A stretch of DNA of 64,000 nt from Bifidobacterium choladohabitans (lineage in GTDB: Bacteria; Actinomycetota; Actinomycetes; Actinomycetales; Bifidobacteriaceae), in assembly GCF_016102005.1 (NCBI RefSeq), contig NZ_JACFPL010000002.1, forward strand, positions 248,001-312,000, given 5' to 3'. Below are positions 54,104-63,012 of the stretch, piece after piece (position 1 is the stretch's first letter; each line of letters begins with the position of its first letter). The notes under the pieces are model-generated. The model was given only the letters and a program-made list of their open reading frames with translations. It searched no databases and was not told where the DNA came from. Made by a program: the position numbers and the translations under genes.

Positions 54104-55480
54104 GTGAAAATCAGCGTCAGAAACCTCGAGCCCACCAAGGTCAGGCTCACCATCACCGTCGATCCCGATGAGCTGAACCCCTACCTGGATCAGGCCCGTA
54201 AGGAGATCGGCAAGCAGGTGACCATCCCCGGCTTCCGCAAGGGCCATGTCCCCGGACCCATCATTGATCAGCGCGTGGGCTTTGCCAGCGTGGCGGGCGA
54301 GGCCGTCAACGCCGGCGTGCCCGAGCTCTACTCCAAGGCTCTGGAGGAGAAGCAGCTGCACGCCATGGCGCAGCCGCAGATCGATGTCAAGGACATTCCT
54401 TCCTCGGCCAAGGACGAAACCAAGCTCAAGTTCACCGCAGAGGTGGAGATTCGTCCCAAGTTCGAGCTGCCCGACATCGAGGGCATGGAAATCGAGGTCC
54501 CCAAGCCCGCCGTCACCGACGAGGACGTGGACAAGCGTCTGGACAACCTGCGTCAGCGTTTTGGCACCCTGGTCAGCGTGGATCGCCCCGCATCCAAGGG
54601 TGACTATGCCAACATCGACCTGGATGCCGTCATCGACGGTGAGTCCGTGGATTCCCAGCAGGGGGTCAGCTACGAGCTGGGTTCAAACACCATGCTGGAC
54701 GGCCTGGATGAGGCCCTTGACGGGCTGTCCGCCGGGGAAGAGACCACCTTCGAGGGCACCTTGGAGGCCGGCGAGCACCAGGGCGAGAAGGCCCAGATCA
54801 AGGTCAAGGTGAACTCGGTCAAGGCCGAGGAGCTGCCCGACCTGGACGACGAGTTCGCCAAGGAGGCCTCGGAGTTCGAGACCCTGAAGGAGCTGCGCGA
54901 GGACGTGCGCAAGCAGTGCCAGGTGGATGCCGAGGGTCGGCAGGCCACTGACGCCCGCGACGCCTTCATCGCCAAGCTCCAGGACGGCCTGGACATCCCG
55001 GTGCCAAAGGGCATCAAGCAGTCCATGGTGACCGATCAACTCAAGAACACCGGCAAGGACCCGGACAAGGCCAGCAAGGACGAGAAGGCCGAGGCCGAGG
55101 AGAGCGTGGAGAAGGAACTGCGCGACCAGATGACCCTGGACGCCCTGGCTGAGAAGCTGGGCATCACGGTCAGCCAGGCCGATGTGACCAACTTCCTGGC
55201 TTCCATCGCCCAGCAGTACGGCATGGATCCCAGCGCCTTCATCAACGGTATCGTTCGCAACGGCCAGCTGGGTTCGGCCGTGCAGGAGGTCGGCCGCTCC
55301 AAGGGCATGCTGGCCGGCATGCGGGCCGTCACCTTCAAGGACCCCGATGGCCAGGAGGTGGACCTGAGCCGCTTCCTGGGCGAGGATGAGCCCGAGGCCC
55401 AGGAGGAGCAGGACGAGAGCGTCCAGGCTGCCTCCGCCGCTGCTGAAGTGGCCGACCAGCTCTCCCAGGATCAGGAGTAG
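54104..55480 (+). CDS. tig: Trigger factor (ribosome-associated chaperone)
   Basis: Peptidyl-prolyl isomerase/chaperone that meets nascent chains at the ribosome exit. The 458-residue protein has an N-terminal ribosome-binding domain with the GFRKGHVP signature (about residues 44-51), an FKBP-like domain (about 160-240: [30 protein letters not shown]) and a C-terminal helical chaperone domain. The GTG at 54104 is chosen because the family N-terminus MKISVRNLE starts there and GGAG lies 7 nt upstream. The tail is acidic and Ala-rich. A long hairpin follows the stop, before clpP1. Confidence 0.95.
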   Translation: MKISVRNLEPTKVRLTITVDPDELNPYLDQARKEIGKQVTIPGFRKGHVPGPIIDQRVGFASVAGEAVNAGVPELYSKALEEKQLHAMAQPQIDVKDIPSSAKDETKLKFTAEVEIRPKFELPDIEGMEIEVPKPAVTDEDVDKRLDNLRQRFGTLVSVDRPASKGDYANIDLDAVIDGESVDSQQGVSYELGSNTMLDGLDEALDGLSAGEETTFEGTLEAGEHQGEKAQIKVKVNSVKAEELPDLDDEFAKEASEFETLKELREDVRKQCQVDAEGRQATDARDAFIAKLQDGLDIPVPKGIKQSMVTDQLKNTGKDPDKASKDEKAEAEESVEKELRDQMTLDALAEKLGITVSQADVTNFLASIAQQYGMDPSAFINGIVRNGQLGSAVQEVGRSKGMLAGMRAVTFKDPDGQEVDLSRFLGEDEPEAQEEQDESVQAASAAAEVADQLSQDQE

Positions 55481-55497
55481 CTCACAAGTCGCAACGA

Positions 55498-55541
55498 ACA
55501 GGGCCGCACCCAGTGGCGAAACAGCCTGGGTGCGGCCCTGT
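55498..55541. terminator. Long perfect hairpin after tig
   Basis: A 16-bp perfect stem (55498-55513 with 55526-55541) and 12-nt loop sit 18 bp past the tig stop. There is no T-run, as with the hairpin at the left end of the window. Its stability makes a terminator or 3'-end-protecting role likely. Confidence 0.65.
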
Positions 55542-55552
55542 CGTAGCGGTTG

Positions 55553-55563
55553 CGCAAAGAGCG
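55553..55563 (+). promoter_or_regulatory. Candidate ClgR box upstream of clpP1
   Basis: CGC-AAAGA-GCG has the CGC-N5-GCG core of ClgR boxes known upstream of actinobacterial clp genes; ClgR has been reported to control clpP in Bifidobacterium breve. It lies about 70 bp before the clpP1 start. The flanks match the wider consensus only in part, so this is tentative. Confidence 0.4.
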
Positions 55564-55631
55564 GAAAGACCACGGCCGCGTCGATTGCGGGGGCTACTCT
55601 CAATACAGATACGTTTATCGAAGGAGACAGG

Positions 55632-56249
55632 GTGAACAACTCATTGGCAACCAGTCCCGTGATGGAGGAGGGGGAGGCCCCTACGCCGACCGATCCCATC
55701 TTCAACCGACTGCTCAAGGACAGGATCATCTGGCTGGGGGACGAGGTCAAGGACGCCAACGCCAACGTCATCTGCGCACAGATGCTGATGCTGGCGGCCG
55801 AGGATCCCAAGAAGGATATCTGGCTCTACATCAATTCGCCTGGTGGCTCCATTACGGCGGGCATGGCCATCTATGACACCATGCAGCTGATCGAGCCCGA
55901 CGTGGCCACGGTCGCGGTCGGGATGGCTGCCTCAATGGGCCAGTTCCTGCTCTCTAGCGGAGCCAAGGGCAAGCGCTTCGTCACCTCCCATGCACGGGTG
56001 CTCATGCATCAGCCCTCGGGTGGCGTCGGAGGCACGGCCACCGATGTCAGGATCAACGCCGAGCTGATCATGGACATGAAGCGCACGCTCTCCCAGCTGA
56101 CGGCCGAGCAGACCGGCCACACCCTGGAAGAAATCTACCGGGACAATGAATACGATCACTGGTTCACGGCCCAGCAGGCCCTGGAGTACGGCTTTGTCGA
56201 CCGGATCGTGACCACCCACGGCACTATGACCGCGGATCAAGGGAAGTGA
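55632..56249 (+). CDS. clpP1: ATP-dependent Clp protease proteolytic subunit 1
   Basis: Serine protease subunit of a mixed ClpP1P2 barrel. The 205-residue protein has the catalytic Ser in [11 protein letters not shown], His in [11 protein letters not shown], and Asp in the [12 protein letters not shown] region. GTG 55632 follows AAGGAG at 5-6 nt; an ATG at 55662 would leave a shorter but still workable N-terminus. clpP2 starts 9 bp after its stop, the usual actinobacterial clpP1-clpP2 operon. Confidence 0.95.
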   Translation: MNNSLATSPVMEEGEAPTPTDPIFNRLLKDRIIWLGDEVKDANANVICAQMLMLAAEDPKKDIWLYINSPGGSITAGMAIYDTMQLIEPDVATVAVGMAASMGQFLLSSGAKGKRFVTSHARVLMHQPSGGVGGTATDVRINAELIMDMKRTLSQLTAEQTGHTLEEIYRDNEYDHWFTAQQALEYGFVDRIVTTHGTMTADQGK

Positions 56250-56258
56250 GCACTCCAC

Positions 56259-56927
56259 ATGGCATCTGAAGAAGCGCAATTCGTAGCACGGGCCCGTCGA
56301 TTGGCTGGCCCTCGTGGCCTGGCCGCCATGCCCACCGACCGTTATGTGCTGCCGCAGTTCGAGGAGCGCACCCCCTACGGCTACAAGCGCCAGGACCCAT
56401 ACACCAGGCTCTTCGACGACAGGATCATCTTCATGGGCGTCCAGGTGGATGACACGTCCTCGGACGACATCATGGCCCAGCTCCTGGTTCTGGAGAGCCA
56501 GGATCCCAACCGCGACGTGATCATCTACATCAACTCGCCGGGGGGATCCATGACGGCCATGACCGCCATCTATGACACCATGCAGTACATCAAGCCCGAT
56601 GTGCAGACTGTCTGCCTGGGCCAGGCTGCCTCGGCTGCTGCCGTTCTGCTGGCCGCCGGCACCAAGGGCAAGCGCCTGATTCTGCCCAACGCCCGTGTGC
56701 TCATCCACCAGCCGGCCATGGAGCAGGACTTCGGCAAGGCCACCGAGATCGAGATCCAGGCCAAGGAGATGCTGCGCATGCGCACCTGGCTGGAGGAGAC
56801 ACTGGCCAAGCACACCGGCCAGGATGTGGAAAAGATCCGCAAGGATATCGAGGTGGACACCATTCTGACCGCCCAGCAGGCCAAGGATTACGGGATGGTG
56901 GACGAGGTCCTGGAGCACCGCGATTAG
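56259..56927 (+). CDS. clpP2: ATP-dependent Clp protease proteolytic subunit 2
   Basis: Second subunit of the mixed barrel; 222 residues. Ser (GQAASAAAVLLAAG), His (ARVLIHQPAM) and Asp (KDIEVDTILTA) of the triad are present. The N-terminus is about 20 residues longer than in ClpP1. AGGGAAGTGAG precedes the ATG. A T-tailed terminator about 30 bp downstream separates it from clpX, so clpX has its own promoter. Actinobacterial ClpP1 and ClpP2 usually work only as a hetero-oligomer. Confidence 0.95.
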   Translation: MASEEAQFVARARRLAGPRGLAAMPTDRYVLPQFEERTPYGYKRQDPYTRLFDDRIIFMGVQVDDTSSDDIMAQLLVLESQDPNRDVIIYINSPGGSMTAMTAIYDTMQYIKPDVQTVCLGQAASAAAVLLAAGTKGKRLILPNARVLIHQPAMEQDFGKATEIEIQAKEMLRMRTWLEETLAKHTGQDVEKIRKDIEVDTILTAQQAKDYGMVDEVLEHRD

Positions 56928-56953
56928 CTCCGGTGACTGCGCACATGATTGAT

Positions 56954-57002
56954 CGTCCGGATGGCGGCGGGCCCCTGGGGTCTACGGCCTCCGGACGTTT
57001 TT
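56954..57002 (+). terminator. Terminator between clpP2 and clpX
   Basis: An 8-bp stem CGTCCGGA/TCCGGACG (56954-56961 with 56990-56997) encloses a GC-rich loop and is followed directly by five T's. Confidence 0.8.
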
Positions 57003-57027
57003 GGCATCATGGACGATGCCGCTCAAA

Positions 57028-57033
57028 TATGAT
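57028..57033 (+). promoter_or_regulatory. Candidate clpX -10 element
   Basis: TATGAT lies about 39 bp before the clpX ATG in an AT-rich patch, right after the clpP2 terminator. No good -35 was found at 16-18 bp. Confidence 0.35.
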
Positions 57034-57071
57034 TTCGGCGATTCTTGCGGATTCTCCGGGAAGGGAGAGCC

Positions 57072-58385
57072 ATGGGCCGTGTGGTCAGCTACAATGACGG
57101 ACTGAATCGCTGCGAGTTCTGCGGCAAGGACGAGCATCAGGTGCGCCGTCTGGTCAAGGGACCTTCCTGCGCAATCTGCGATGAATGCATACGCCTATGC
57201 GCACAGATCATCCAGGAGGATATGGCCAAGGATGCCGCCGATCAGCGGGTGTCCCTGCCTGCGCCCTCAAAGATATTCGCCTATCTGAACCGGTACGTCA
57301 TCGGCCAGGAGGCTGCCAAGCGCACACTGTCGGTTGCTGTCTACAACCACTACAAGCGCGTGAACATGGACCTGGGCGACCGTGGCCGTATTGCTGACAC
57401 TACGTTTGAGAGAAAGAATGCTGCACTACGCGTCCAGGTGGACAAGTCCAACATCCTGCTCATGGGTCCCACCGGCGTAGGCAAGACCTACCTGGCACGA
57501 ACCTTGGCAACCATCATGAACGTCCCCTTCGTCATTGTGGATGCGACCAGCCTGACCGAGGCTGGGTATGTGGGCGAGGATGTGGAATCCGTCCTGCAGG
57601 GGCTGCTCCAGGCCGCCGACGGCAATATGGACCTGGCCCAGCGGGGGATCATCTACATCGACGAGATCGACAAGATCGCCAGAAAATCCGGGGAGAACAC
57701 CTCCATCACCCGTGACGTGTCCGGCGAGGGGGTCCAGCAGGCCCTGCTCAAGATCATCGAGGGCACCCAGGCCCGTGTGCCGGTACAGGGTTCGCGGCGG
57801 CACGGCGATGTCCGCACGGTCGTCATGGACACGGCCAACATCCTCTTCATCTGCGGCGGCGCCTTCGTCGGTCTGGAGGAGATCGTCCGTCGGCGGTTGG
57901 GCCTGCGGGAGAGCGGATTCTCGGCTACTCAGGGCAGCGATAGGGTGCCCGACGACCGGGTCATGAGTCAGGTCAGGTCCGAGGACCTGGAACAGTTTGG
58001 CCTGCTTCCCGAGTTCGTGGGGCGGTTGCCGGTCATCTCAACACTGGAGCCGCTGGGCGCCGATGAGTTGCGGCGGGTGCTGACCGAACCGGACAATGCC
58101 CTGGTCGACCAGTACCGGCGCATGTTCCTGGATGACGGGGCCGATCTGGTCTTCACCGATGCCGCCCTGGACCGTGTTGCCGCCATCGCCCTGGAGCGCA
58201 AGGTCGGCGCCCGAGGGCTGCGTGGAATCATCGAGCACACCTTGGAGGCGACCATGTTCGAGCTGCCCGACAGGACGGATGTCTCCCGTGTTGTGGTGGA
58301 TGCCGATGCCGTGGAAGGGACCGGATCGCCCCGGTATGAGACCGGGCGAGGCATGGCCGAGGCTGCTGGTCGTCGTTTGGCCTGA
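57072..58385 (+). CDS. clpX: ATP-dependent Clp protease ATPase subunit ClpX
   Basis: AAA+ unfoldase that feeds substrates to ClpP; 437 residues. An N-terminal zinc domain (CEFC..CAICDEC) is followed by Walker A GPTGVGKT, pore loop GYVGEDVES, Walker B IIYIDEIDK, and a C-terminal small domain. The ClpP-docking tripeptide, normally I/L-G-F, reads S-G-F at residues 281-283, in LRESGFSATQ. The RKH-type loop reads SRRH. ATG 57072 is preferred because AAGGGAGAG lies just upstream. It follows clpP1P2 after a terminator; nadK lies 70 bp downstream. Confidence 0.95.
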   Translation: MGRVVSYNDGLNRCEFCGKDEHQVRRLVKGPSCAICDECIRLCAQIIQEDMAKDAADQRVSLPAPSKIFAYLNRYVIGQEAAKRTLSVAVYNHYKRVNMDLGDRGRIADTTFERKNAALRVQVDKSNILLMGPTGVGKTYLARTLATIMNVPFVIVDATSLTEAGYVGEDVESVLQGLLQAADGNMDLAQRGIIYIDEIDKIARKSGENTSITRDVSGEGVQQALLKIIEGTQARVPVQGSRRHGDVRTVVMDTANILFICGGAFVGLEEIVRRRLGLRESGFSATQGSDRVPDDRVMSQVRSEDLEQFGLLPEFVGRLPVISTLEPLGADELRRVLTEPDNALVDQYRRMFLDDGADLVFTDAALDRVAAIALERKVGARGLRGIIEHTLEATMFELPDRTDVSRVVVDADAVEGTGSPRYETGRGMAEAAGRRLA

Positions 58386-58455
58386 CCCCGCCGCGATGAG
58401 CGCCGCTGTTGGCCGGGCCCGATAGGATGATCATTGTTGCCGGAAGGGAGGCCCC

Positions 58456-59394
58456 ATGGGTGCTCGTAGCGCTGTCGTGGTCACGCACAGCCGGGTCCGG
58501 GCAAGCGGCCACCTGGTTGACGAGGTCGAGGAGCAGCTGCGCCGGGACGGATTTCGCGTCTCGATTGTCGACAACATCGCCGCCCCGGAATTCGGCAGTC
58601 CCAGCCAGAAGGTGGCCGACGACACCGAGATCGTCATCGTCCTGGGCGGCGACGGGACCATTCTGCGGGCTGCAGAGCTGGTCAAGGGCACCGAGGTGCC
58701 CATCCTGGGTGTCAATCTGGGTCACGTGGGGTTCCTGGCCGAGTTCGAGAGCTTCCAGATAGGGGAGGCCATTCGCCGGGTGGCCGATCATGACTATTCC
58801 ATCGACGAGCGCATGGTGGCCCATGTGGACCTGTGGATACCCGGAGCCGATCGACCACTGAGCGACTGGGCCCTTAATGACATGACCCTGGAACGATATG
58901 ATCGGGGCAAGATGATCGAGGTATCGGTCCGAGTGGACGATGTGGAGATGAGCTCCTTCGGCTGCGACGGCATGATCGTGGCCACCCCGACCGGATCGAC
59001 GGCCTATGCCTTTTCGGTGGGCGGGCCCATCGTCTGGCCGGATGCACAGTCGCTGCAGATGGTGCCCATAGCTGCCCACGCCCTCTTTGCCAGGTCCCTG
59101 ATCATCGGCCCCAAGTCGCAGTTCACCCTGGATATTCTGGGTGATTCCCAGTCGGCCGGCTGGATCTGCAACGATGGGCGCCGTCAACGGCCTGTGCCCA
59201 AGCGGTCCCGCATTGTGGTGCGACAGTCCCGCGACATCCTGCGTTTGGCCAGGCTGTCGGGGGTGCCCTTCACCAGACGGCTGGTCTCCAAGTTCGACCT
59301 GCCGGTGGTCGGCTGGAGGGAACAGCATCGCCCCTCTGCAGCTGTGAACGGGCAGGACCAGGGGGAGCCGCCGGAGTCGAACAAGGAGCATTGA
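58456..59394 (+). CDS. nadK: NAD kinase
   Basis: Phosphorylates NAD+ to NADP+. The 312-residue protein has GGDGT (about 63-67) of the diphosphate-binding loop, LNDMTLER (normally LNE), and the glycine-rich TPTGSTAYAFSVGGP. The C-terminal ~35 residues are polar and poorly conserved. GGAAGGGAGG precedes the ATG. Its stop overlaps the recN start by one base (TGATG), the usual nadK-recN coupling in actinobacteria. Confidence 0.94.
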   Translation: MGARSAVVVTHSRVRASGHLVDEVEEQLRRDGFRVSIVDNIAAPEFGSPSQKVADDTEIVIVLGGDGTILRAAELVKGTEVPILGVNLGHVGFLAEFESFQIGEAIRRVADHDYSIDERMVAHVDLWIPGADRPLSDWALNDMTLERYDRGKMIEVSVRVDDVEMSSFGCDGMIVATPTGSTAYAFSVGGPIVWPDAQSLQMVPIAAHALFARSLIIGPKSQFTLDILGDSQSAGWICNDGRRQRPVPKRSRIVVRQSRDILRLARLSGVPFTRRLVSKFDLPVVGWREQHRPSAAVNGQDQGEPPESNKEH

Positions 59395-61166
59395 TGCTGG
59401 AAGAGCTGGAAGTACGAGACCTGGGTCCCATCCACCATGCCCTGCTGCGCCCTGCTGCTGGCATGACGGCCATCACCGGGGAGACCGGGGCTGGCAAGTC
59501 CATGCTGCTCAACGCCATCAGGCTGATCTCAGGGTCCACCGCCCGTCCGCAATTGGTGTCGCCCGGAGCACACGAGTCCTGGGTCCAGGGGATTTTTGAC
59601 GCTGGCTCGCCGGGAGCCGAGAATCCAGTGACCGCTGTCATAACCGGGGCTGGCTTGCCCTTGGAGGATGAGGGGCAGATCTTCCTGGCGAGGGCCATGC
59701 CTGTCAAGGGGCGTTCCCGTGCCGCTCTGAACGGCAGAACTGCTCCTCGAGGCCTGCTGCAGGAGGTGGCTGGGATGCTGGTCACTGTCCATGGCCAGGC
59801 GGATCAGATGCGTATGGCCAGCCCGGCCCGGCAGCGTGAATTTCTGGATGCCTACGCTGGTGACGGTCCGCAGCTGGAGGCTTTTTCCAAGGCCTTCAGG
59901 CAGTACCGACAGGCCCAGGACCATCTGGAGGAGCTGCGTAACCAGCAGTCCGGCGCTATGGCCCAGGCAGATTATCTCCGGGAATCCATCGCCCGGATCG
60001 ACCGGGTCGACCCGCATTCCGGCGAAGATCGTGAACTCAAGGCTCAGCGGGACAGGATCGAGCACGCGGCCCAGATCAGTCAGGGAGTCATGGCCGCACT
60101 GTCCGCCCTGGACTCCGGCCAGATCGACCCGGATGCCGATGCACCTTCGGCTACGGCCTTGGTGGAACGGGCCATTGCCGCCCTGGAGGGCATCGGCGTG
60201 GAGGGGGTCTTTCAGGAGTCGGCCCAGCGGTTGCGGTCGCTGAATGCCGACCTGTCTGACCTGGTCTTCACCCTGAGCAGCCAGCTGGACGACGAGGGCC
60301 AGGAGGGCGACCTGGACAAGATCAACGCACGCATTCACGATCTGGATGAGCTGACCCGACGCTGGGGGCCGGACATCGACGACGTTCTGGCCTGGCGCAA
60401 GAAGGCTGCATTTGAACTTGAGGACATGGATGCCTCACCCGAGAAGCTTGAGGAGCTCCAAGGGCAGGTTGAGCAACTTCGCGGAAGCGCTTTGAAGGCC
60501 GCTCGGAATCTGTCTGTGTCACGGGGCAAGGCTGCACGAAGGCTGAGCGAACTTGTCGACGGTGAATTGCACTCCCTGGCCATGGCGGGTGCCGGGCTGG
60601 AGATCCGCGTCAGACCACGTCAGGACCAGGACATGGATGTGCATGGTCTGGATCAGATCGACTTTCTCTTCAGGCCGTATCCGGGTTCGGACCTGCTGCC
60701 CATGGGCAAGAGCGCCTCTGGCGGCGAACTCAGCCGACTCATGCTGGCCCTGGAGCTGGTGGCCGCCGAAGGCCGGACATCATCGCGGCCTGACGGGTCT
60801 GGCCATGGACATGCTGGCCGTGATTCCCAGGTCGGCGACTCGACGATGACCTTCATCTTCGACGAGGTGGATGCTGGCGTCGGCGGTCGGGCAGCTGTAG
60901 AACTGGGTCGTCGTCTGGCCCGGCTGGCGGTCACCGCCCAGGTGATCGTGGTCACACACCTGCCGCAGGTGGCTTCCTGGGCTGATCGACAGTTCGTCGT
61001 GGCCAAAGGGAGTGAAGGCGGCGATGCCGTAGAGACCCTGGTTCGCCAGGTGGAGGGCGAGGACAGGGAGCGGGAGATTGCCCGGATGCTGGCCGGCAGC
61101 GAGTCCACGACCTCCCTGAAGCATGCCCGAGAGCTTCTGTCCTCCAGCAGGCTCCAGGTCCGATAG
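59394..61166 (+). CDS. recN: DNA repair protein RecN
   Basis: SMC-like ATPase in double-strand break repair; 590 residues. Walker A GETGAGKS (about 31-38) and Walker B TFIFDEVDAGVGG (about 483-495) flank two coiled-coil arms (about 160-230 and 320-390). The signature SASGGELSRL is present. ATG 59394 is chosen over TTG 59391 because AAGGAG lies 5 nt before it. It overlaps nadK by one base. A 459-bp region without a clear gene follows. Confidence 0.94.
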   Translation: MLEELEVRDLGPIHHALLRPAAGMTAITGETGAGKSMLLNAIRLISGSTARPQLVSPGAHESWVQGIFDAGSPGAENPVTAVITGAGLPLEDEGQIFLARAMPVKGRSRAALNGRTAPRGLLQEVAGMLVTVHGQADQMRMASPARQREFLDAYAGDGPQLEAFSKAFRQYRQAQDHLEELRNQQSGAMAQADYLRESIARIDRVDPHSGEDRELKAQRDRIEHAAQISQGVMAALSALDSGQIDPDADAPSATALVERAIAALEGIGVEGVFQESAQRLRSLNADLSDLVFTLSSQLDDEGQEGDLDKINARIHDLDELTRRWGPDIDDVLAWRKKAAFELEDMDASPEKLEELQGQVEQLRGSALKAARNLSVSRGKAARRLSELVDGELHSLAMAGAGLEIRVRPRQDQDMDVHGLDQIDFLFRPYPGSDLLPMGKSASGGELSRLMLALELVAAEGRTSSRPDGSGHGHAGRDSQVGDSTMTFIFDEVDAGVGGRAAVELGRRLARLAVTAQVIVVTHLPQVASWADRQFVVAKGSEGGDAVETLVRQVEGEDREREIARMLAGSESTTSLKHARELLSSSRLQVR

Positions 61167-61625
61167 GTCTGGTTGTAGCCTCAACCTTGCCATGCCAAAG
61201 TTCGTCGATTCAGCGACTTTGAGAAGGTTTGCCGACTTTGTTGCGGGCGACTTTGCTGCCTTTGTGGCCGTGCCGCTGCTTGATTGACATCTGTCATTCT
61301 GTTGCTTTTTCATTCTGTTGCCCTGACAGCAGGCAATCGGCTGTAGATGACCGTGTGGTAACACCCGTGCTTGATTTTCGTTGATGACACCGTATCCGCC
61401 CTTGGCATGTGCAATGCGGCAACGACCTGGTCAACATGGATTTTGTCCGAAGCCTTGATTGGTCGGGATTTCAGCACTGCAGCGCCGTTTCTATGGAATC
61501 TGTGAATCACGTCCTGAGAAGATCGGCGGCAAAGTTTGTCTTCATGATCAAACTGTTATAGTGTATACATGAACACCGGTACAGCTCAGCCAGGGTCGTG
61601 CCGACCATCAATGAAAGGGGCTTGG
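61167..61625. other. 459-bp region before the GntR gene, no convincing gene
   Basis: It is less GC-rich than its surroundings. CGACTTTG occurs three times between about 61210 and 61255. A 12-bp direct repeat TCATTCTGTTGC occurs at 61294-61305 and 61310-61321, again 16 bp apart. A 31-codon frame at 61192-61287 has no ribosome site. The right end holds the regulator's promoter. Confidence 0.6.
61535..61585 (+). promoter_or_regulatory. Promoter and candidate operator of the GntR/ABC operon
   Basis: TTTGTC (61535-61540) and TATAGT (61557-61562) lie 16 bp apart. AGTGTA (61560-61565), a 14-nt spacer and TACAGC (61580-61585) resemble the AGTGTA-N13-TACACT site described for YtrA in Bacillus. TGTATACA (61562-61569) is a perfect palindrome inside. 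This fits autorepression by the regulator. Confidence 0.5.
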
Positions 61626-62033
61626 ATGAAGCTGATCATTTCATCCCTGTCCGGACAGCCGATTTATCGGCAAATCGAGGACCAGATACGTTCGGCTATC
61701 CTGACCGGAGACCTGAAAGCAGGGGAGGGACTGCCCTCTCTGCGACATCTCTCGCAGGAGCTCAGGGTGTCCGTGCTGACCGTGACCCGTGCCTATACCG
61801 AACTCGCTCAAGAGGGTTTGGTGGAGAACATCCAGGGCAAGGGGACCTTCGTGGCCGACAGCGGCGACCAGGTCATGCGGCGGCATCTGGAGGACCGCGT
61901 GCAGTCCCTGCTGGGCGAGGCGGTCGATACGGCTCGTCGGGCCGGTATGGAGCCGGACCGAATTCGCGGCCTGCTCGACGGTCTGCTGGGGGACAAGGGT
62001 TCTGCGCCAGCGTCCGAAGAAGGAAAGGAATAG
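61626..62033 (+). CDS. GntR-family regulator, YtrA subfamily
   Basis: A 135-residue regulator with a winged helix (PIYRQIEDQIRSAILTGDLKAGEGLPSLRHLSQELRVSVLTVTRAYTELAQEGLVENIQGKGTF pattern, about 10-72) and only a short C-terminal helical tail. This short build is the YtrA subfamily, which usually represses the ABC exporter in its own operon. ATG 61626 has AAAGGGG upstream; the frame beyond lacks a ribosome site. The ATPase gene follows 4 bp after its stop. Confidence 0.88.
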   Translation: MKLIISSLSGQPIYRQIEDQIRSAILTGDLKAGEGLPSLRHLSQELRVSVLTVTRAYTELAQEGLVENIQGKGTFVADSGDQVMRRHLEDRVQSLLGEAVDTARRAGMEPDRIRGLLDGLLGDKGSAPASEEGKE

Positions 62034-62037
62034 CAGC

Positions 62038-63012
62038 ATGTGTGCATCACCGCCGATGACGACTTCTGGTGAAGATGTCGACTATGCCCTGCGCGTCAGC
62101 GACCTTGGGAAAAGCTACGTCAAGGCTGACGGCACAGGTTTCCGCCTGCACCAGGTCACCATGGACCTGCCCATGGGCTACATCATGGGATTGATAGGCC
62201 CCAACGGTGCAGGTAAATCCACCCTGATCCGGCTCTTGCTGAATATGACTCGCCGAGACAGCGGAGAAATCAGCATTCTGGGCCGTGATCCCTTGAGTCA
62301 GGAGGAGGAGGTCAAAGCAGACCTGGGTGTGGTCTTCGATTCCATTTATTTCCTTGAGGCGTGGAAGGTCAAGGCCGTCGAGCCAGTGATGGCACCCATG
62401 TATCCCTCTTGGGACAGTGATCGCTATCATGACTATCTGCGTCGGTTCGGTCTGCAGGAAAACCGCAGAATCGGCAAGCTTTCCCGTGGCATGCAGATGA
62501 AACTGATGCTGGCCGTCGCCCTCAGCCACGATGCAAGGCTCTTGATTCTGGATGAGCCCACCAGTGGTCTGGATGTCCTGGCCAGGGACGAGCTCATGGA
62601 TATTCTGCTGGACTACATCGGCGACGGTCGTCACTCGGTGCTTTTCTCCACGCACATCACCGCGGATCTTGAACGGGTGGCTGACTTCGTCACCTACATC
62701 AATCGAGGATCTGTCTTCTACACCGGCCCCAAGGACGAGTTGATGGAGGCTTTTCATATAGTGAGAGGAGGGCCGGACGATCTGTCTAGAGCACAAATGC
62801 CGCATCTGATGGGCTTGCAGCGTTCCGCCACGGGTTTCGAGGCTTTGGTGCCCACTGAACACTTGAAGGATTTTCTGGCATCGGCTTCCCCTGCCGCCGT
62901 GGAGCCTTCGGATGGCCGCTACCTGGTGGAGTGGGCCGACTTTGACAACATCATCAGACTGACCGCGGGCTCACCTGCCGCGACCGACAGGAATAAGGAG
63001 GTGGAGTCATGA
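62038..63012 (+). CDS. ABC exporter ATPase, YtrB-like
   Basis: ATPase of an ABC-2 exporter, 324 residues. Walker A GPNGAGKST, Walker B LLILDEPTSGLD and the switch His FSTHIT are intact. The signature reads LSRGMQMK, a variant common in bacitracin- and YtrB-type exporters. A C-terminal ~100 residues extend beyond the normal domain. AAGGAAAGGA precedes the ATG. The stop overlaps the permease start (ATGA). Substrate unknown; relatives act in cell-envelope stress or peptide export. Confidence 0.88.
   Translation: MCASPPMTTSGEDVDYALRVSDLGKSYVKADGTGFRLHQVTMDLPMGYIMGLIGPNGAGKSTLIRLLLNMTRRDSGEISILGRDPLSQEEEVKADLGVVFDSIYFLEAWKVKAVEPVMAPMYPSWDSDRYHDYLRRFGLQENRRIGKLSRGMQMKLMLAVALSHDARLLILDEPTSGLDVLARDELMDILLDYIGDGRHSVLFSTHITADLERVADFVTYINRGSVFYTGPKDELMEAFHIVRGGPDDLSRAQMPHLMGLQRSATGFEALVPTEHLKDFLASASPAAVEPSDGRYLVEWADFDNIIRLTAGSPAATDRNKEVES

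Noticed and set aside
61192-61287. 31-codon frame after recN with a repetitive Phe/Ala pattern
   Set aside because: No ribosome site or known family; the pattern follows from the CGACTTTG repeats in the DNA.
61310-61510. Minus-strand 66-codon frame
   Set aside because: No ribosome site, domain or neighbour support.
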